This document shows, in pieces, positions 15,121-24,390 of a stretch of 64,000 nt of DNA; the first letter of the stretch is position 1; each line of letters starts with the position of its first letter. The position numbers were made by a program, and so were the translations under genes. The DNA is from Aquipuribacter nitratireducens (GTDB lineage: Bacteria > Actinomycetota > Actinomycetes > Actinomycetales > JBBAYJ01). The notes below the pieces were generated by a model. It searched no databases and was not told the origin of the DNA. It worked only from the letters and a program-made list of their open reading frames with translations. The stretch lies in NCBI RefSeq assembly GCF_037860835.1, contig NZ_JBBEOG010000001.1:186001-250000 (forward strand), read 5' to 3'.

Positions 15121-16397
15121 CCGAGCCGGTGGGCGGTGAGTCGCCCGGCGGGCACCGACACCCCGAGCGTCGTGTCCGGTGCGAGACCCGGCAGCGGCGC
15201 CGCGAGCAGGCCGTCCGCGCCGAACACCTCGAGGGTGGGCCCGTCGACCACGACCCGCAGCCGGTCGCCGGGGTCAGGTGCCTGCCACGACCCCTCGGCC
15301 GTCACGAGGGTGACGGAGGCGCCGACGACCACGTCGAGCCGGGCCCGCCCACCGAGGTCGAGCACGGCCGTGCCCTGCGTGGGGAGGTCCCACTCGAGGT
15401 CGGCGAGCGCCGGGATCGTGGTCCGGTCGCCTGCCGTCACGTCGTGGGTGGTCGTCCGGGCGGCGGTCACGGCGGGGTGCGGCTCGACGACGAGGCGGTC
15501 GCCGTCGAGCCGGACGACGTGCGGCAGGCTGATCGCACCCGCCCAGCCGCCGCCGTCCCGGTCGGCGACGCCGCGGAGCCAGTGCACGAGACACCGCCGA
15601 CGGGCCTGGTCGGTGAACGTGCTCGTCGCGTAGTACGACGGTCCGTACGCCAGCCGCCCCCACGACGCGGCCTCGAAGCGGCCGTCGGCGTAGTCGCCCA
15701 CCGCCCACACGACGTGGTGGGTGACGTCCGCCTCCCACACCGACACGACGAGGACCCAGCGCCCGTCGAGCGGGAACAGCTGCGGGCACTCCCACACCGT
15801 CCCCGTCCACACCGGGTGCCGCTCGTCGGTGTGCCGGGCGGCGAGCTCGCCGTCGTAAACCCAGGTCCGCAGGTCGGTGGAGGTGTGGACGAGCGCGGTC
15901 GCGGTCCCGTCAGGTCGGCCGGCGCCGGTGAGCATCCGCCACACCCCGCCGTCGCGGAGGACGAACGGGTCCCGGTGCGCCACCGCCGTGTACCCGTCCG
16001 GGACGCCGGCGACGACGTCGCCCTTCGTCCACCCGTCCCACGACGCGTCCGTCGGTCGGGCGACGCGCACCCGGCCCTGGTGCACGTCGGTGACGTCGAC
16101 GGCGGTGTAGAAGAGGGTGGCGTCCTCGGGCCGTGGGCCCGGCACGACGCACCCCGACCAGCAGCCGTCCTCCCCGCCGCCCGGGGCGAGCGCGACGGGC
16201 CCCTCCTGCCAGTGCAGGAGGTCTGCGCTCGTGAGGTGCGCCCAGTGGCAGCCCGGCGCCCAGTCCGTGCGGCCGGGCACGTTCTGGAGGAACAGGTGGT
16301 AGCGCCCGCCCAGCCACGTGAGGCCGAGGGGGTCGTTGAGCCAGCCCTCCCGGACGGTCGCGTGGAGGACCGGTCGTCCCTCGCCCCGGAGCGTCAC
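15117..16397 (-). CDS. Glycoside hydrolase family 32 (sucrose/fructan hydrolase)
   Basis: Predicted beta-fructosidase (sucrase, levanase or inulinase class), 426 residues, no signal peptide, so probably intracellular. GH32 motifs run in order: WLNDPLG with the nucleophile Asp, YHLFLQ, a tryptophan-rich GCWSG segment, HRDPFV (the RDP motif, transition-state Asp) and WECPQLF (acid/base Glu in EC). A C-terminal beta-sandwich domain follows. The GTG start overlaps the stop of the DUF2252 gene as GTGA, so it is translationally coupled. A longer in-frame ORF exists upstream but only as a shadow of that gene. Confidence 0.9.
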   Translation of the reverse strand: MTLRGEGRPVLHATVREGWLNDPLGLTWLGGRYHLFLQNVPGRTDWAPGCHWAHLTSADLLHWQEGPVALAPGGGEDGCWSGCVVPGPRPEDATLFYTAVDVTDVHQGRVRVARPTDASWDGWTKGDVVAGVPDGYTAVAHRDPFVLRDGGVWRMLTGAGRPDGTATALVHTSTDLRTWVYDGELAARHTDERHPVWTGTVWECPQLFPLDGRWVLVVSVWEADVTHHVVWAVGDYADGRFEAASWGRLAYGPSYYATSTFTDQARRRCLVHWLRGVADRDGGGWAGAISLPHVVRLDGDRLVVEPHPAVTAARTTTHDVTAGDRTTIPALADLEWDLPTQGTAVLDLGGRARLDVVVGASVTLVTAEGSWQAPDPGDRLRVVVDGPTLEVFGADGLLAAPLPGLAPDTTLGVSVPAGRLTAHRLG

Positions 16398-17800
16398 AGG
16401 CCGTGCTCGGCCGCGACCCTGCCGTCGCGGACGGCGCGCGACAGCGCGGCGTGGTCGGCCTCGGTCTGGTCGGCGTAGGCGCGGGCGAAACGGCACATCG
16501 CCTCGTCGAGGACCTCTCCCTTGCCGACGTAGCCCGCGATCATCGAGGCGCCGCTCGTGCGGGCGTGGCCCTTCGCGAGGAGCCGCCCGCAGATGCCGAC
16601 GTAGTCGGCGAACGCCGTCGCGCCGATCCGGTCGAGGGCGAGGGTGCCCTTCATGTTCCGGAACTGGCGTACGTAGAACTGGCGGCCCTCGACCGTCGTC
16701 CAGCCCAGCAGCGGGTCGCTGACGGTCTGCAGCGCCTGCTGGTACTCCACGACCCGCTGGCCCTGGTGCTCGTGCCATGCGGAGTCGCCGTGCACGTAGG
16801 GGGCGACGACCGAGCGCCGGGCCTGCTTGAGCTGGAGGAACAGGACGTCGTCGGGGCTGCTGCCTTCGCAGAGCGCGACGTACGCGCGCAGCCCGACGCT
16901 GCCGACGCCCACGACCTTGTGGGCCATGTCGAGGACCGTGTACCCGCCGAGCAGCCGTCGCCAGTGCGAGGGCAGCGTCGTGAGGTACTCGTCGAGGCCG
17001 ATCGCGAGCGCCTCGCTGTGGACGGGGTCGAGCCGCGTGATGAGCGGCGGCTCCTCGACGATCCGGCGCCCGCCGGCCTCGTCCTGCTCGGTGAAGCGGG
17101 GCAGGGCCCGGTCGCTCGTGCGGCTGCGGGCCTTGCCGGCGGCCTTCTCGATGGCCTCCGACAGCTCGTCGTCGTCGGTGCCGGCCAGGAGGCTGTCGAG
17201 GTCGAGGCGCTCGAACGAACGGGTGAGCAGAGGCTCGTCCGCGAGACGGCGCACCTGCCGACGGTACGCGGCGGAGCAGGAGGTGACCGCCTCGGCGCAG
17301 TCGCCCTCCGAGTGCCCGTTCTGACGCCCCGCGACCCACGTGCTCGCGCACAGCCGGCGCAGGTCCCACTCCCAGGGACCGGGGTGCGCCTCGTCGAAGT
17401 CGTTGAGGTCGAGCACGAGCTCGCGCTCCGGCGAGCCGTAGAAGCCGAAGTTCCCGACGTGGGAGTCGCCGCAGATGACGGGCTGGATGCCGGTGGACGG
17501 GAGCGCGGCGCAGTCGGCCGCCATGACGATCGCGCTGCCGCGGAGGAAGCCGTAGGGGGAGGCGACCATCCGGCCGACGCGCACGGGGACGAGCCACTCC
17601 TCGCGCCCCTCGTGCGACTCCTCGACGAGCGCGACCGGGTCGACGCGGTCGTCCGGGACCTCCCACGTGCCGAGGTCCGAGCGCTTCACCCTCTGGCGCA
17701 GCGCCTTGCCCATCGCCCACCGCTCGGCGCGCGGCGTCGGCCGGTCCCGCAGGGTCAGGTACGGCTGCGCCGGGGCGTCGGCGTGGACGACGTGGGTCAC
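16394..17800 (-). CDS. DUF2252 family protein
   Basis: 468-residue member of DUF2252, a family with a kinase-like (aminoglycoside phosphotransferase-related) look but no assigned biochemical role. Recognisable segments are GDSHVGNFGFYGSPE, LDLNDFDEAHPGPWEWDL, the central RVVGVGSVGLRAY-type glycine motif (KVVGVGSVGLRAY here) and RQFRNMKG. The two Asp-containing motifs are intact. It lies 59 bp after the lipoprotein gene and is coupled to the GH32 gene, so the four minus-strand genes from 20552 to 15117 may be one transcript. Function unknown. Confidence 0.88.
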   Translation of the reverse strand: MTHVVHADAPAQPYLTLRDRPTPRAERWAMGKALRQRVKRSDLGTWEVPDDRVDPVALVEESHEGREEWLVPVRVGRMVASPYGFLRGSAIVMAADCAALPSTGIQPVICGDSHVGNFGFYGSPERELVLDLNDFDEAHPGPWEWDLRRLCASTWVAGRQNGHSEGDCAEAVTSCSAAYRRQVRRLADEPLLTRSFERLDLDSLLAGTDDDELSEAIEKAAGKARSRTSDRALPRFTEQDEAGGRRIVEEPPLITRLDPVHSEALAIGLDEYLTTLPSHWRRLLGGYTVLDMAHKVVGVGSVGLRAYVALCEGSSPDDVLFLQLKQARRSVVAPYVHGDSAWHEHQGQRVVEYQQALQTVSDPLLGWTTVEGRQFYVRQFRNMKGTLALDRIGATAFADYVGICGRLLAKGHARTSGASMIAGYVGKGEVLDEAMCRFARAYADQTEADHAALSRAVRDGRVAAEHGL

Positions 17801-17859
17801 GCGATCATCCTCGCGCCCTGCACCGCCCGGGCGTCAACCGCCGAGCCACCGCGAGCGCG

Positions 17860-18633
17860 TCAGCTCGTGTGCCCGTGCCCGCCCGGGGCCTGGAGCCGCC
17901 GGACGTCGGCGAAGGGGTCGTCGACCTCCGCCCAGGCGACGGGGTCGCCCGGTGTCCCCGGGTCGATGCGCACCTGGGCGGCCGGGGCGCCGGTGGCGCG
18001 CGAGAGGGCGAGCACGGCGCTGTCGAGCTGGTTCCTGGGCAGCAGGGGACCCACGTAGCGGACGACCAGCCGTCGGCCGTCCACGTCGAGCTCGTGGAAG
18101 CCGAGGGCGTCGGCGAGGATCGCCTCGAGGGCGACGGCGTCCGCCGCCGCGGTGGCCGCGACGGCGTCGGGGAGCCCGACCGAGAGCACCAGGTCGTGGG
18201 CGTAGACCGTGACGGCCTGCTGCTGCGAGACACCGGAGCGCGCGCCGAGCTCGTCGAGGACGTGCTGGGCGTCCTCGTCCGACGTCCCCTCCTCGAGCAG
18301 GAGCGTGACCTCCGGCAGGTCGCCGGGGCGGTCGGGTCGCAGCACGGCGGCGTAGGTGAGCCGGGGCTCGTGGCCCAGGGTCGCGGCGACGTCGAGGAGG
18401 GTGTCCTCGACGGGCTCCCGGTCGGTGTCCGGGTCGACGGCGACCGCGACGGCGGCCCGGCGGCTGATGAACTCCCCGTCCAGCGACGGCACGACGCGGG
18501 CGTCCCCGCGCCCGCCGGTCGTGGGGTCGGTCGGGGTCGTCACGCACCCGGCCAGGGCGAGGGTGGCGAGGACGGCGAGGGTGAGCGTCGTCGTCGGGCG
18601 GCTCCACCGGTTCCGTCCGGCCGGAGGGCTCAC
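17860..18633 (-). CDS. Putative lipoprotein of unknown function
   Basis: 257-residue exported protein. A basic N-terminus and hydrophobic stretch lead to the lipobox LALAGC (Cys about residue 30), so lipid anchoring on the outer face of the membrane is expected. The mature part is acidic and has no family I recognise. Its GTG start overlaps the multicopper oxidase stop as GTGA, so the two are translated together and may work together at the cell surface; that link is inferred from layout only. Confidence 0.75.
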   Translation of the reverse strand: MSPPAGRNRWSRPTTTLTLAVLATLALAGCVTTPTDPTTGGRGDARVVPSLDGEFISRRAAVAVAVDPDTDREPVEDTLLDVAATLGHEPRLTYAAVLRPDRPGDLPEVTLLLEEGTSDEDAQHVLDELGARSGVSQQQAVTVYAHDLVLSVGLPDAVAATAAADAVALEAILADALGFHELDVDGRRLVVRYVGPLLPRNQLDSAVLALSRATGAPAAQVRIDPGTPGDPVAWAEVDDPFADVRRLQAPGGHGHTS

Positions 18634-20552
18634 GTGCCCTTCCTGCTCCGCGTCGGCGACGGCTTCGGCTTGGAGGACGGGCCGCGGGTCCTCGACGGCT
18701 GGGTCGCCGTCGGTGTGGCGCTCGCCGTCGGTGTGGCGCTCGCCGTCGGCGTGGCGCTCGCCGTCGGCGTGACGGTCTCGCTCGGCGTGGCGCTCGTGCT
18801 CGGCGTCACGGTCGGCGAGGTGGTCCCCGTCGACGTCGCGGTCGCCGTCGGCGTCGGTCCGTCGTCGTCGCCCTCGTACCTCTCGTCGTCGTCCGGCAGG
18901 TGGTCCTCGACGCAGGGGTCGGTGTAGATGGGGTCGTTGACCGTGGGGTCACCGACGGCGTACTGGACCATCATGTCGTGGTCCTCGTGCGCGAGGTTGT
19001 GGCAGTGGATCATGTACCGGCCGCCGTCGTTCCCAGGGGGAAGGTCGAACGGGATAAGCAGCGTCACCCGCTCGTTCTCGCCGACGTACACGGTGTCCTT
19101 CGCCCCGCACTCCCACGCGAACGGCTTGCCCCCGTTGGTGTTGCGCCCGAGGACGAGGAAGTCGGAGAGGTGGATGTGCAGGGGGTGGAACCAGCCACCG
19201 CCCGTGTTCTCGACCTCCCAGATCTCGACGGCTCCCGGCGCGGGGTTGCCCTCGATGAGGGTGAAGCCGCTCGCCTCGACGTCGTGCCACGTCCGGTCGT
19301 TGATGACCCACTCCTCCGGGTCACCCTCCTTGTTGACGCGCAGCCGACGGCGCCGGGGGTAGGTGACGTCCGCCTCGGTGAGGTCGAAGATGTTCATCCC
19401 GTACGGCGCCGGCCCCGGGTCGAGGGAGCTCGGCACGACGTACGGGTCCGGGTCTCCGTGGTCCTCGACCACGCGGAAGCGCATGATCTTGTCGGTGTCG
19501 TCGTAGTCGTCGTTGTTCGCGTTGCTGAGGTTGAGGAGGTCGACGGTGTCGCCGGGCCGGTGTCCGCGGAAGTCGACGAGCACCTCGTAGCGCTCGGCGT
19601 TGCCGTGCCGGTACGACGGCACGGCGGCGGGGTACGGGACCAGCCCGCCGTCGGTGCCGACGACGACGAGGGGGTTGCCGTCGGACAGCGTGGGGCGGAA
19701 CGAGCGCGCGACGGCCGCGTTGAGGATGCGGAAGCGGTAGACGCGGGGCTCGACGTCCATGATCGGCCACGGCACGCCGTTGACGAGGACGACGTCGCCC
19801 CAGAGCCCGTCGTGCTCGCCCGCGCCGCCGTCGTCGTACACGAGCCGGCCGTCGCGCGCGAAGATCGCGTCCGTCAGCATGATCGGCACGTCGTAGCGGC
19901 CCTGCGGGAGCTGGGCGCGCTCGTACTCGTCGTTGATGAGGTAGAAGGCGGCGAGCCCCGAGTACGCGTTCTTCGCCGTCGTGTGCACGTGGTGGTCGTG
20001 GTACCACATCGTCCGTGCGTGCTGGACGTTCTCGTAGCGGTAGGTCTTCACCTGGCCGGGAGGCGTGACGTCCGAGGCGTACCCGTCGTACTGGGGACGC
20101 GAGGCGTGCCCGTGCAGGTGCGTCGAGGTGGCGAACTCGTTGCCGTGCAGCGGGTTGATCGTCAGCTTGTTCCGGACGCGCAGCTCCGACCGCACGCCCT
20201 TCTCCACCCGGATCGTCGGTCCGGGGAACAGTCCGTTGTACCCCGCGATGGGGGTGACGAGACCGGGGACGATCGCGGCGGTGCCGGTCCGCTCGACGAC
20301 GCTGTAGCGGGCGAAGCGGCCCGCCTCGTCCTCTCCCCACTCGTACGGCCGGAGCGTGGGAGGCACCCGGAAGGGGGAGGTGAAGGGGACCGGGAAGTTC
20401 TCGCGGCGCAGGTCCGACGCGGACTTCGCCGACGCCGGTGCCATGGTGGAGAGGGGGACGAAGAGCCCCGCACTGCCGAGCGCGCCGGCGAGGCCGAGCT
20501 TGAGGGCGTCTCGACGGGTGGGACTGTCCGAGCGTGCTCGGGTGTGGATCAT
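18630..20552 (-). CDS. Tat-exported multicopper oxidase
   Basis: Predicted copper enzyme oxidising metal ions or phenolics with oxygen, folded and exported by the Tat pathway. The twin-arginine signal (TRRDALKLGLAGALG) is followed by cupredoxin domains with all four copper motifs: HLHGH, WYHDHHVHT, HPLHIHLSDF and HCHNLAHEDHDMM. The last contains the Cys and axial Met of the type 1 site. After residue ~565 comes a Thr/Pro/Ser-rich tail of ASATPT repeats ending in a basic segment, likely a wall-spanning or glycosylated stalk. ATG 20552 has a good GGAGGT site and gives 640 residues. No LPXTG motif is seen. Substrate could be Cu(I), Mn(II) or a phenol. Confidence 0.9.
   Translation of the reverse strand: MIHTRARSDSPTRRDALKLGLAGALGSAGLFVPLSTMAPASAKSASDLRRENFPVPFTSPFRVPPTLRPYEWGEDEAGRFARYSVVERTGTAAIVPGLVTPIAGYNGLFPGPTIRVEKGVRSELRVRNKLTINPLHGNEFATSTHLHGHASRPQYDGYASDVTPPGQVKTYRYENVQHARTMWYHDHHVHTTAKNAYSGLAAFYLINDEYERAQLPQGRYDVPIMLTDAIFARDGRLVYDDGGAGEHDGLWGDVVLVNGVPWPIMDVEPRVYRFRILNAAVARSFRPTLSDGNPLVVVGTDGGLVPYPAAVPSYRHGNAERYEVLVDFRGHRPGDTVDLLNLSNANNDDYDDTDKIMRFRVVEDHGDPDPYVVPSSLDPGPAPYGMNIFDLTEADVTYPRRRRLRVNKEGDPEEWVINDRTWHDVEASGFTLIEGNPAPGAVEIWEVENTGGGWFHPLHIHLSDFLVLGRNTNGGKPFAWECGAKDTVYVGENERVTLLIPFDLPPGNDGGRYMIHCHNLAHEDHDMMVQYAVGDPTVNDPIYTDPCVEDHLPDDDERYEGDDDGPTPTATATSTGTTSPTVTPSTSATPSETVTPTASATPTASATPTASATPTATQPSRTRGPSSKPKPSPTRSRKGT
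18706..18771. repeat. 18-bp tandem repeat in multicopper oxidase tail
   Basis: Three full copies and one partial copy of an 18-bp unit (GCCGTCGGTGTGGCGCTC and near-identical versions) encode the ASATPT repeats. Such repeats can vary in copy number by slippage. Confidence 0.8.
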
Positions 20553-20687
20553 GCTGACCTCCGAGAGGCCGCGCAGGGGGCGGCTCCTCGACGGTAACTT
20601 CGTGTGCGAACGAGCGCGGGGTCTGCGGTGACACCTCACTCAGCGCACAAGGTTTCCCGAAGGTCAGCCCCCTCTGTGTCGATTTCT

Positions 20688-20704
20688 CGTCACCTATCGT
20701 GACG
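20688..20704. promoter_or_regulatory. Inverted repeat between divergent genes
   Basis: CGTCAC (20688-20693) and GTGACG (20699-20704) flank CTATC in the 243-bp divergent region between the multicopper oxidase and the response-regulator fusion. It may be an operator; the regulator is unknown. Confidence 0.3.
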
Positions 20705-20782
20705 TCGCCGGGTGGGTGCGCGGGCGTGCGGCAGCGCGGCGCCGGGACCCGACAGGCCCTGGCCCGCCGGGGTCCGGAGTCC

Positions 20783-20795
20783 TAGCGTGGTGCCC
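20783..20795 (+). promoter_or_regulatory. Leaderless-type -10 box
   Basis: TAGCGT at 20783-20788 is 7 nt before the ATG at 20796, implying transcription starts at or next to the start codon. Confidence 0.5.
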
Positions 20796-22517
20796 ATGGC
20801 GCCGGCGACGCCCGCGGCCCGACCGATGCTCCTGGTGGCCGAGCGAGACCCGGTGGCGCTCGACCTGCTGGAGGGTGAGCTCCAGCGCGCGTTCGGCAGC
20901 GACTTCCGCGTCCGGGGTGAGCGCAGCGGCGACGCCGCGACCGCCGCGCTCGTCGAGGCGCACGAGGTGGGACGCCGGGTCGCGGTGGTGCTCGTGGACC
21001 ACCGGCTGCCCGCCGCCGACCGCGAGCGCCTCCTGCGCCGGGCGCGTGAGCTGCACCCCGACGCCCGGCGTGCGCTCACGGTCGAGTGGGGCGCCTGGGG
21101 CGACAAGGACGTCGCGTCCGTCGTGCTCACCGCCATGGCGGTGGGCGACATCGCGTACTACGTGCTCAAGCCGTGGACCGCCCGCGACGAGCTGTTCCGG
21201 CGGACCGTCGCGGAGTTCGTCCACGAGTGGTCGCGCAGCGAGGTGGACAACCGTCGCGAGGTCGTCCTCGTGGCCGACCGCCGCTCCGTCCCCGCCGCGG
21301 CGATCCGCACGCTGCTGTCGGGCAACGGGATCCCGTACGCGTTCCGGCCCCTGGGCTCCCAGCTCGGCACCGACGTCCTGTCCGCCCTCGACGAGACCGT
21401 GAGGGAGGACGAGTGGCTCGTGTGGCTGCCCGCGGTCGGCGGGGCCGTGCTGCGCAGCCCCAGCCGACGGGAGGTGGCCGAGGCCTGGGGTCTGCGGACG
21501 ACGCTGCCCGACGGCGACGCGGACGCGCGACGCTACGACCTGCTCGTCGTCGGCGCCGGTCCCGCGGGGCTCGCGGCGGCCGTCTACGCCGCGTCGGAGG
21601 GCCTGCGCGTGCTCGTCGTCGAGCGGGACGCCGTCGGCGGCCAGGCCGGGACCAGCTCCCTCATCCGCAACTACCTCGGCTTCTCCCGCGGCGTCAGCGG
21701 CGCCGAGCTGGCGCAGCGCGGCTACCAGCAGGCCTGGGTCTTCGGTGCCGACGTGCTCCTGCTGCGCGAGGTCACCTCGCTGCGGCGCGACGCCGAGGCG
21801 GGTGTCGTCGTGGCCCACGTCGGCGGGGTGGGCGACGTGACAGCCCGCGCCGTCGTGCTCGCGACCGGGGTCAGCTACCGACGGCTCGCGGTGGAGTCCG
21901 TCGACCGGTTCACCGGAGCGGGGGTCTGGTACGGCGCGAGCGTGTCCGAGGCCCACGCGCTCACCGGCCGCCCTGCGGTCGTCGTCGGCGGCGGGAACAG
22001 CGCCGGCCAGGCGGCGCTGCACCTCGCCCGGTACTGCTCGAGCGTCACCCTCGTCGTCCGCGGGGACGACGTCGGTGCCACCATGTCCCGCTACCTCGTC
22101 GACGCGGTCGACGCCAGCAATGTCGTCACCGTCCGTACCGGCTGCCAGGTGGTGGCCGGGCAGGGCGAGGGCCGTCTCGAGGCGGTCACGCTGCGACGGC
22201 GCCACGACGGCGCCGAGGAGGTGCTCTCGTGCGACGGGCTGTTCCTCATGATCGGGGCGGTGCCGCAGACGGCGTGGCTGCCCGACGCCGTGTCCCGTGA
22301 CGAGCGCGGCTTCGTGCGCACCGGGGAGGCGGTCGGCGGGGCCGCCGCGCCCGACCGGCGTCCCCGCCCCCGCCAGCCGTACGAGACGTCCGTCCCCGGC
22401 GTCTTCGCCGTCGGCGACCTGCGCAGCGGGTCGGTCAAGCGCGTCGCCTCGGCCGTCGGCGAGGGGTCGGTCGTCGTCTCGCAGGTGCACGCCCACCTGG
22501 AGGCGCCGGGTGGCTGA
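20796..22517 (+). CDS. Fused response regulator / thioredoxin-reductase-like flavoprotein
   Basis: 573 residues in two parts. Residues 1-125 resemble a CheY-like receiver (LLVAERDP, VVLVDHRLP, YYVLKPWT with the conserved Lys-Pro). A linker domain follows, then from about residue 240 a thioredoxin-reductase fold: FAD site DLLVVGAGPAGLAAAVYA, NADPH site AVVVGGGNSAGQAALHLA, and VFAVGDLRSGSVKRVASAVGEG. The CxxC redox pair is missing: YGASVSEA stands where thioredoxin reductases have CATCDG. It therefore cannot reduce thioredoxin in the standard way. The receiver Asp may respond to an unseen kinase. It overlaps the cyclase gene by 8 bp, suggesting a shared signalling role. Confidence 0.82.
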   Translation: MAPATPAARPMLLVAERDPVALDLLEGELQRAFGSDFRVRGERSGDAATAALVEAHEVGRRVAVVLVDHRLPAADRERLLRRARELHPDARRALTVEWGAWGDKDVASVVLTAMAVGDIAYYVLKPWTARDELFRRTVAEFVHEWSRSEVDNRREVVLVADRRSVPAAAIRTLLSGNGIPYAFRPLGSQLGTDVLSALDETVREDEWLVWLPAVGGAVLRSPSRREVAEAWGLRTTLPDGDADARRYDLLVVGAGPAGLAAAVYAASEGLRVLVVERDAVGGQAGTSSLIRNYLGFSRGVSGAELAQRGYQQAWVFGADVLLLREVTSLRRDAEAGVVVAHVGGVGDVTARAVVLATGVSYRRLAVESVDRFTGAGVWYGASVSEAHALTGRPAVVVGGGNSAGQAALHLARYCSSVTLVVRGDDVGATMSRYLVDAVDASNVVTVRTGCQVVAGQGEGRLEAVTLRRRHDGAEEVLSCDGLFLMIGAVPQTAWLPDAVSRDERGFVRTGEAVGGAAAPDRRPRPRQPYETSVPGVFAVGDLRSGSVKRVASAVGEGSVVVSQVHAHLEAPGG

Positions 22518-23904
22518 GCGCCGGCGCTTCGCCTACTCGTCCACGGCGCTGCTGCTCGCCGCCGCGGTGCTCGCCCTGCCCGTCGCCGGTCTGGGCCTCC
22601 TCCTCGCGCGTCCGGCGCTCGACGTCCGCTGGCAGCACCAGCCGAGCCACTTCTGGCTCGTGCTCGGTGCGGCGGGGCTCTCGGCGGTGCTGGCGTACGG
22701 GACCGGGTCGGCGGCCCTGCGTCGCGGCGACCCGCGGGTGCTCTTCGTCTCGCTCGCGTTCCTCGCCTCCGCGGGCTTCCTCGCCCTCCACGCGCTCGCC
22801 ACGCCGGGTGTGCTCCTGCCGACGCCGAACGCGGGGTTCGTCCTCGCGACGCCGGTCGGGATCGCCCTGGGGTCCCTGGCGGCCTCCGCCTCGGGCATCG
22901 AGCCGGCGGACCCCGTCCGCTGGGTCCGGTGGGGCCGAAGGCTCCGCCTGCTGCTCGTGGCGCTCATGGTCCTCTGGGCCGTGCTGTCGCTGAGCCGCGC
23001 GTGGCCGCTGCACGAGGCGTCCGTCCCGGAACGCGCCGACGGGGTGCTCGCGGTGCTCGCCGTGCCGGCATTCGCGCTGTACGCCCTCGCGGCGGGTCGC
23101 TACGCCGTGCTGTGGTGGCGTCGCCGCTCGCTCATGCTGCTGTCGGTCCTCGCCGCGTGGGTCCTGCTCGGCGAGGCGATGCTGGCGGTGCTGTTCGCCC
23201 GCGACTGGGCGCTGTCGTGGTGGGAGTGGCACGTCCTCCTGCTCGCCGCCTACGCCGCCGTCGCGGTCGGGGCGCGGCTGCAGTGGCACGAGGAGCGCTA
23301 CGCCGACCTCTACTCGGGGCAGACCGCGGCCGGTCACCGCGACATGAGCGTCCTCTTCGCCGACCTGCAGGGGTTCACCGCGTACTCCGAGGCCCACGAG
23401 CCGGAGGAGGTGGCCACGATGCTCAACACGTACTTCGCCGTCACCGTGCCGCAGGTCGCGCGCCGCTTCGGTGGTGACGTCGACCGCATCATCGGTGACG
23501 CGATCATGGTGACGTTCAACCGCCGTGGGGACCAGCCGGACCACGCCCGCCGCGCCGCCGCCGCGGGTCTCGCCCTGCAGGCGGCGGCGTCCCGGGTCGC
23601 GCGCGACCGGCCCGGGTGGCCGCGCTTCCGGGTCGGGGTCAACACCGGACCCGTGACCGTCGGGCTGCTGGGGACGGAGGGCGGTCGCACCCACACCGTG
23701 GTCGGCGACACCGTCAACGTGGCGTCGCGCATCGAGGGCACCGCTCCCGTCGGTGCCGTCGCCATCGGCCCGGGCACCCTCGCGGCCCTGCCGGGCGCCC
23801 GGACGGAGCAGCTGGGGGCGATCGTGCTGAAGGGTCGCTCGGAGCCCGTCGAGGTGCACCGCCTCATCGACCTCACCGACCGGGCGGACGAGCCCGCGTC
23901 CTGA
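22510..23904 (+). CDS. Membrane class III adenylate/guanylate cyclase
   Basis: 464-residue nucleotidyl cyclase. About six hydrophobic helices fill residues 10-255; the C-terminal catalytic domain begins near 275 with MSVLFADLQGFTAYS. Metal-binding Asp residues are in FADLQGF and IIGDAIM; the transition-state Asn and Arg are in DTVNVASRIEG. The base-selecting Lys of adenylate cyclases is Arg here (GGDVDRIIGDAI), so ATP versus GTP preference is uncertain. GTG 22510 overlaps the end of the preceding fusion gene. The membrane part is not a known sensor domain that I can name. Confidence 0.85.
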   Translation: MAERRRFAYSSTALLLAAAVLALPVAGLGLLLARPALDVRWQHQPSHFWLVLGAAGLSAVLAYGTGSAALRRGDPRVLFVSLAFLASAGFLALHALATPGVLLPTPNAGFVLATPVGIALGSLAASASGIEPADPVRWVRWGRRLRLLLVALMVLWAVLSLSRAWPLHEASVPERADGVLAVLAVPAFALYALAAGRYAVLWWRRRSLMLLSVLAAWVLLGEAMLAVLFARDWALSWWEWHVLLLAAYAAVAVGARLQWHEERYADLYSGQTAAGHRDMSVLFADLQGFTAYSEAHEPEEVATMLNTYFAVTVPQVARRFGGDVDRIIGDAIMVTFNRRGDQPDHARRAAAAGLALQAAASRVARDRPGWPRFRVGVNTGPVTVGLLGTEGGRTHTVVGDTVNVASRIEGTAPVGAVAIGPGTLAALPGARTEQLGAIVLKGRSEPVEVHRLIDLTDRADEPAS

Positions 23905-23988
23905 GGCCGGCGTGCACCGGGCGCCCGATCCGGCCGTACGTGGTAGCACGCTGTCCGCGGGGCGTCACCGAGGGCTTCACTGGTCGTC

Positions 23989-24390
23989 GTGACGGGTGGC
24001 CGCGGTTGGCGGCGCCTGCGCCTCGCGGGCGCGGACGTCGAGGTGCCGGACGGCATGGCGCCGTCGGAGGAGCAGGGGGTCGAGGGCGGCGTCGTCGTCC
24101 TCGAGGACGCTGGTCTCCGGCTCACGGTCGACGCGACGCCGTTCCGCGACCGGCTCGAGGGCTACGGCGCGCGGCCCGGCTTCCGGGCGTGGTCGGAGGC
24201 CGTCGACGGCACCGACCTCGACCTCGTCGCCTTCGACGACGAGGACGGCGGCCGGGTCCTCGCCACGACCGTGCCCGGCGGCCCGACCGTCGCCGTCCAC
24301 GTCGAGCAGGAGGCGTATCAGCCCGACGCGCTCCGCATCCTCCGCAGCATCCACCCGACCCACCCACAGCAGGGAGACACCGATGCCTGA
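23989..24390 (+). CDS. Small hypothetical protein coupled to metalloprotease
   Basis: 133-residue protein with no signal peptide or recognised domain; it is acidic and predicted mostly beta. Its stop codon overlaps the start region of the metalloprotease by 8 bp (ATG 24383, TGA 24388-24390), so the two are translationally coupled. It could be a chaperone, inhibitor or export helper for the protease; that is inference from position only. Confidence 0.65.
   Translation: MTGGRGWRRLRLAGADVEVPDGMAPSEEQGVEGGVVVLEDAGLRLTVDATPFRDRLEGYGARPGFRAWSEAVDGTDLDLVAFDDEDGGRVLATTVPGGPTVAVHVEQEAYQPDALRILRSIHPTHPQQGDTDA

Noticed and set aside
23905-23935. Terminator after the cyclase gene (GGCCGG and CCGGCC arms)
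   Set aside because: Six-base arms separated by 19 nt in GC-rich DNA are expected by chance.
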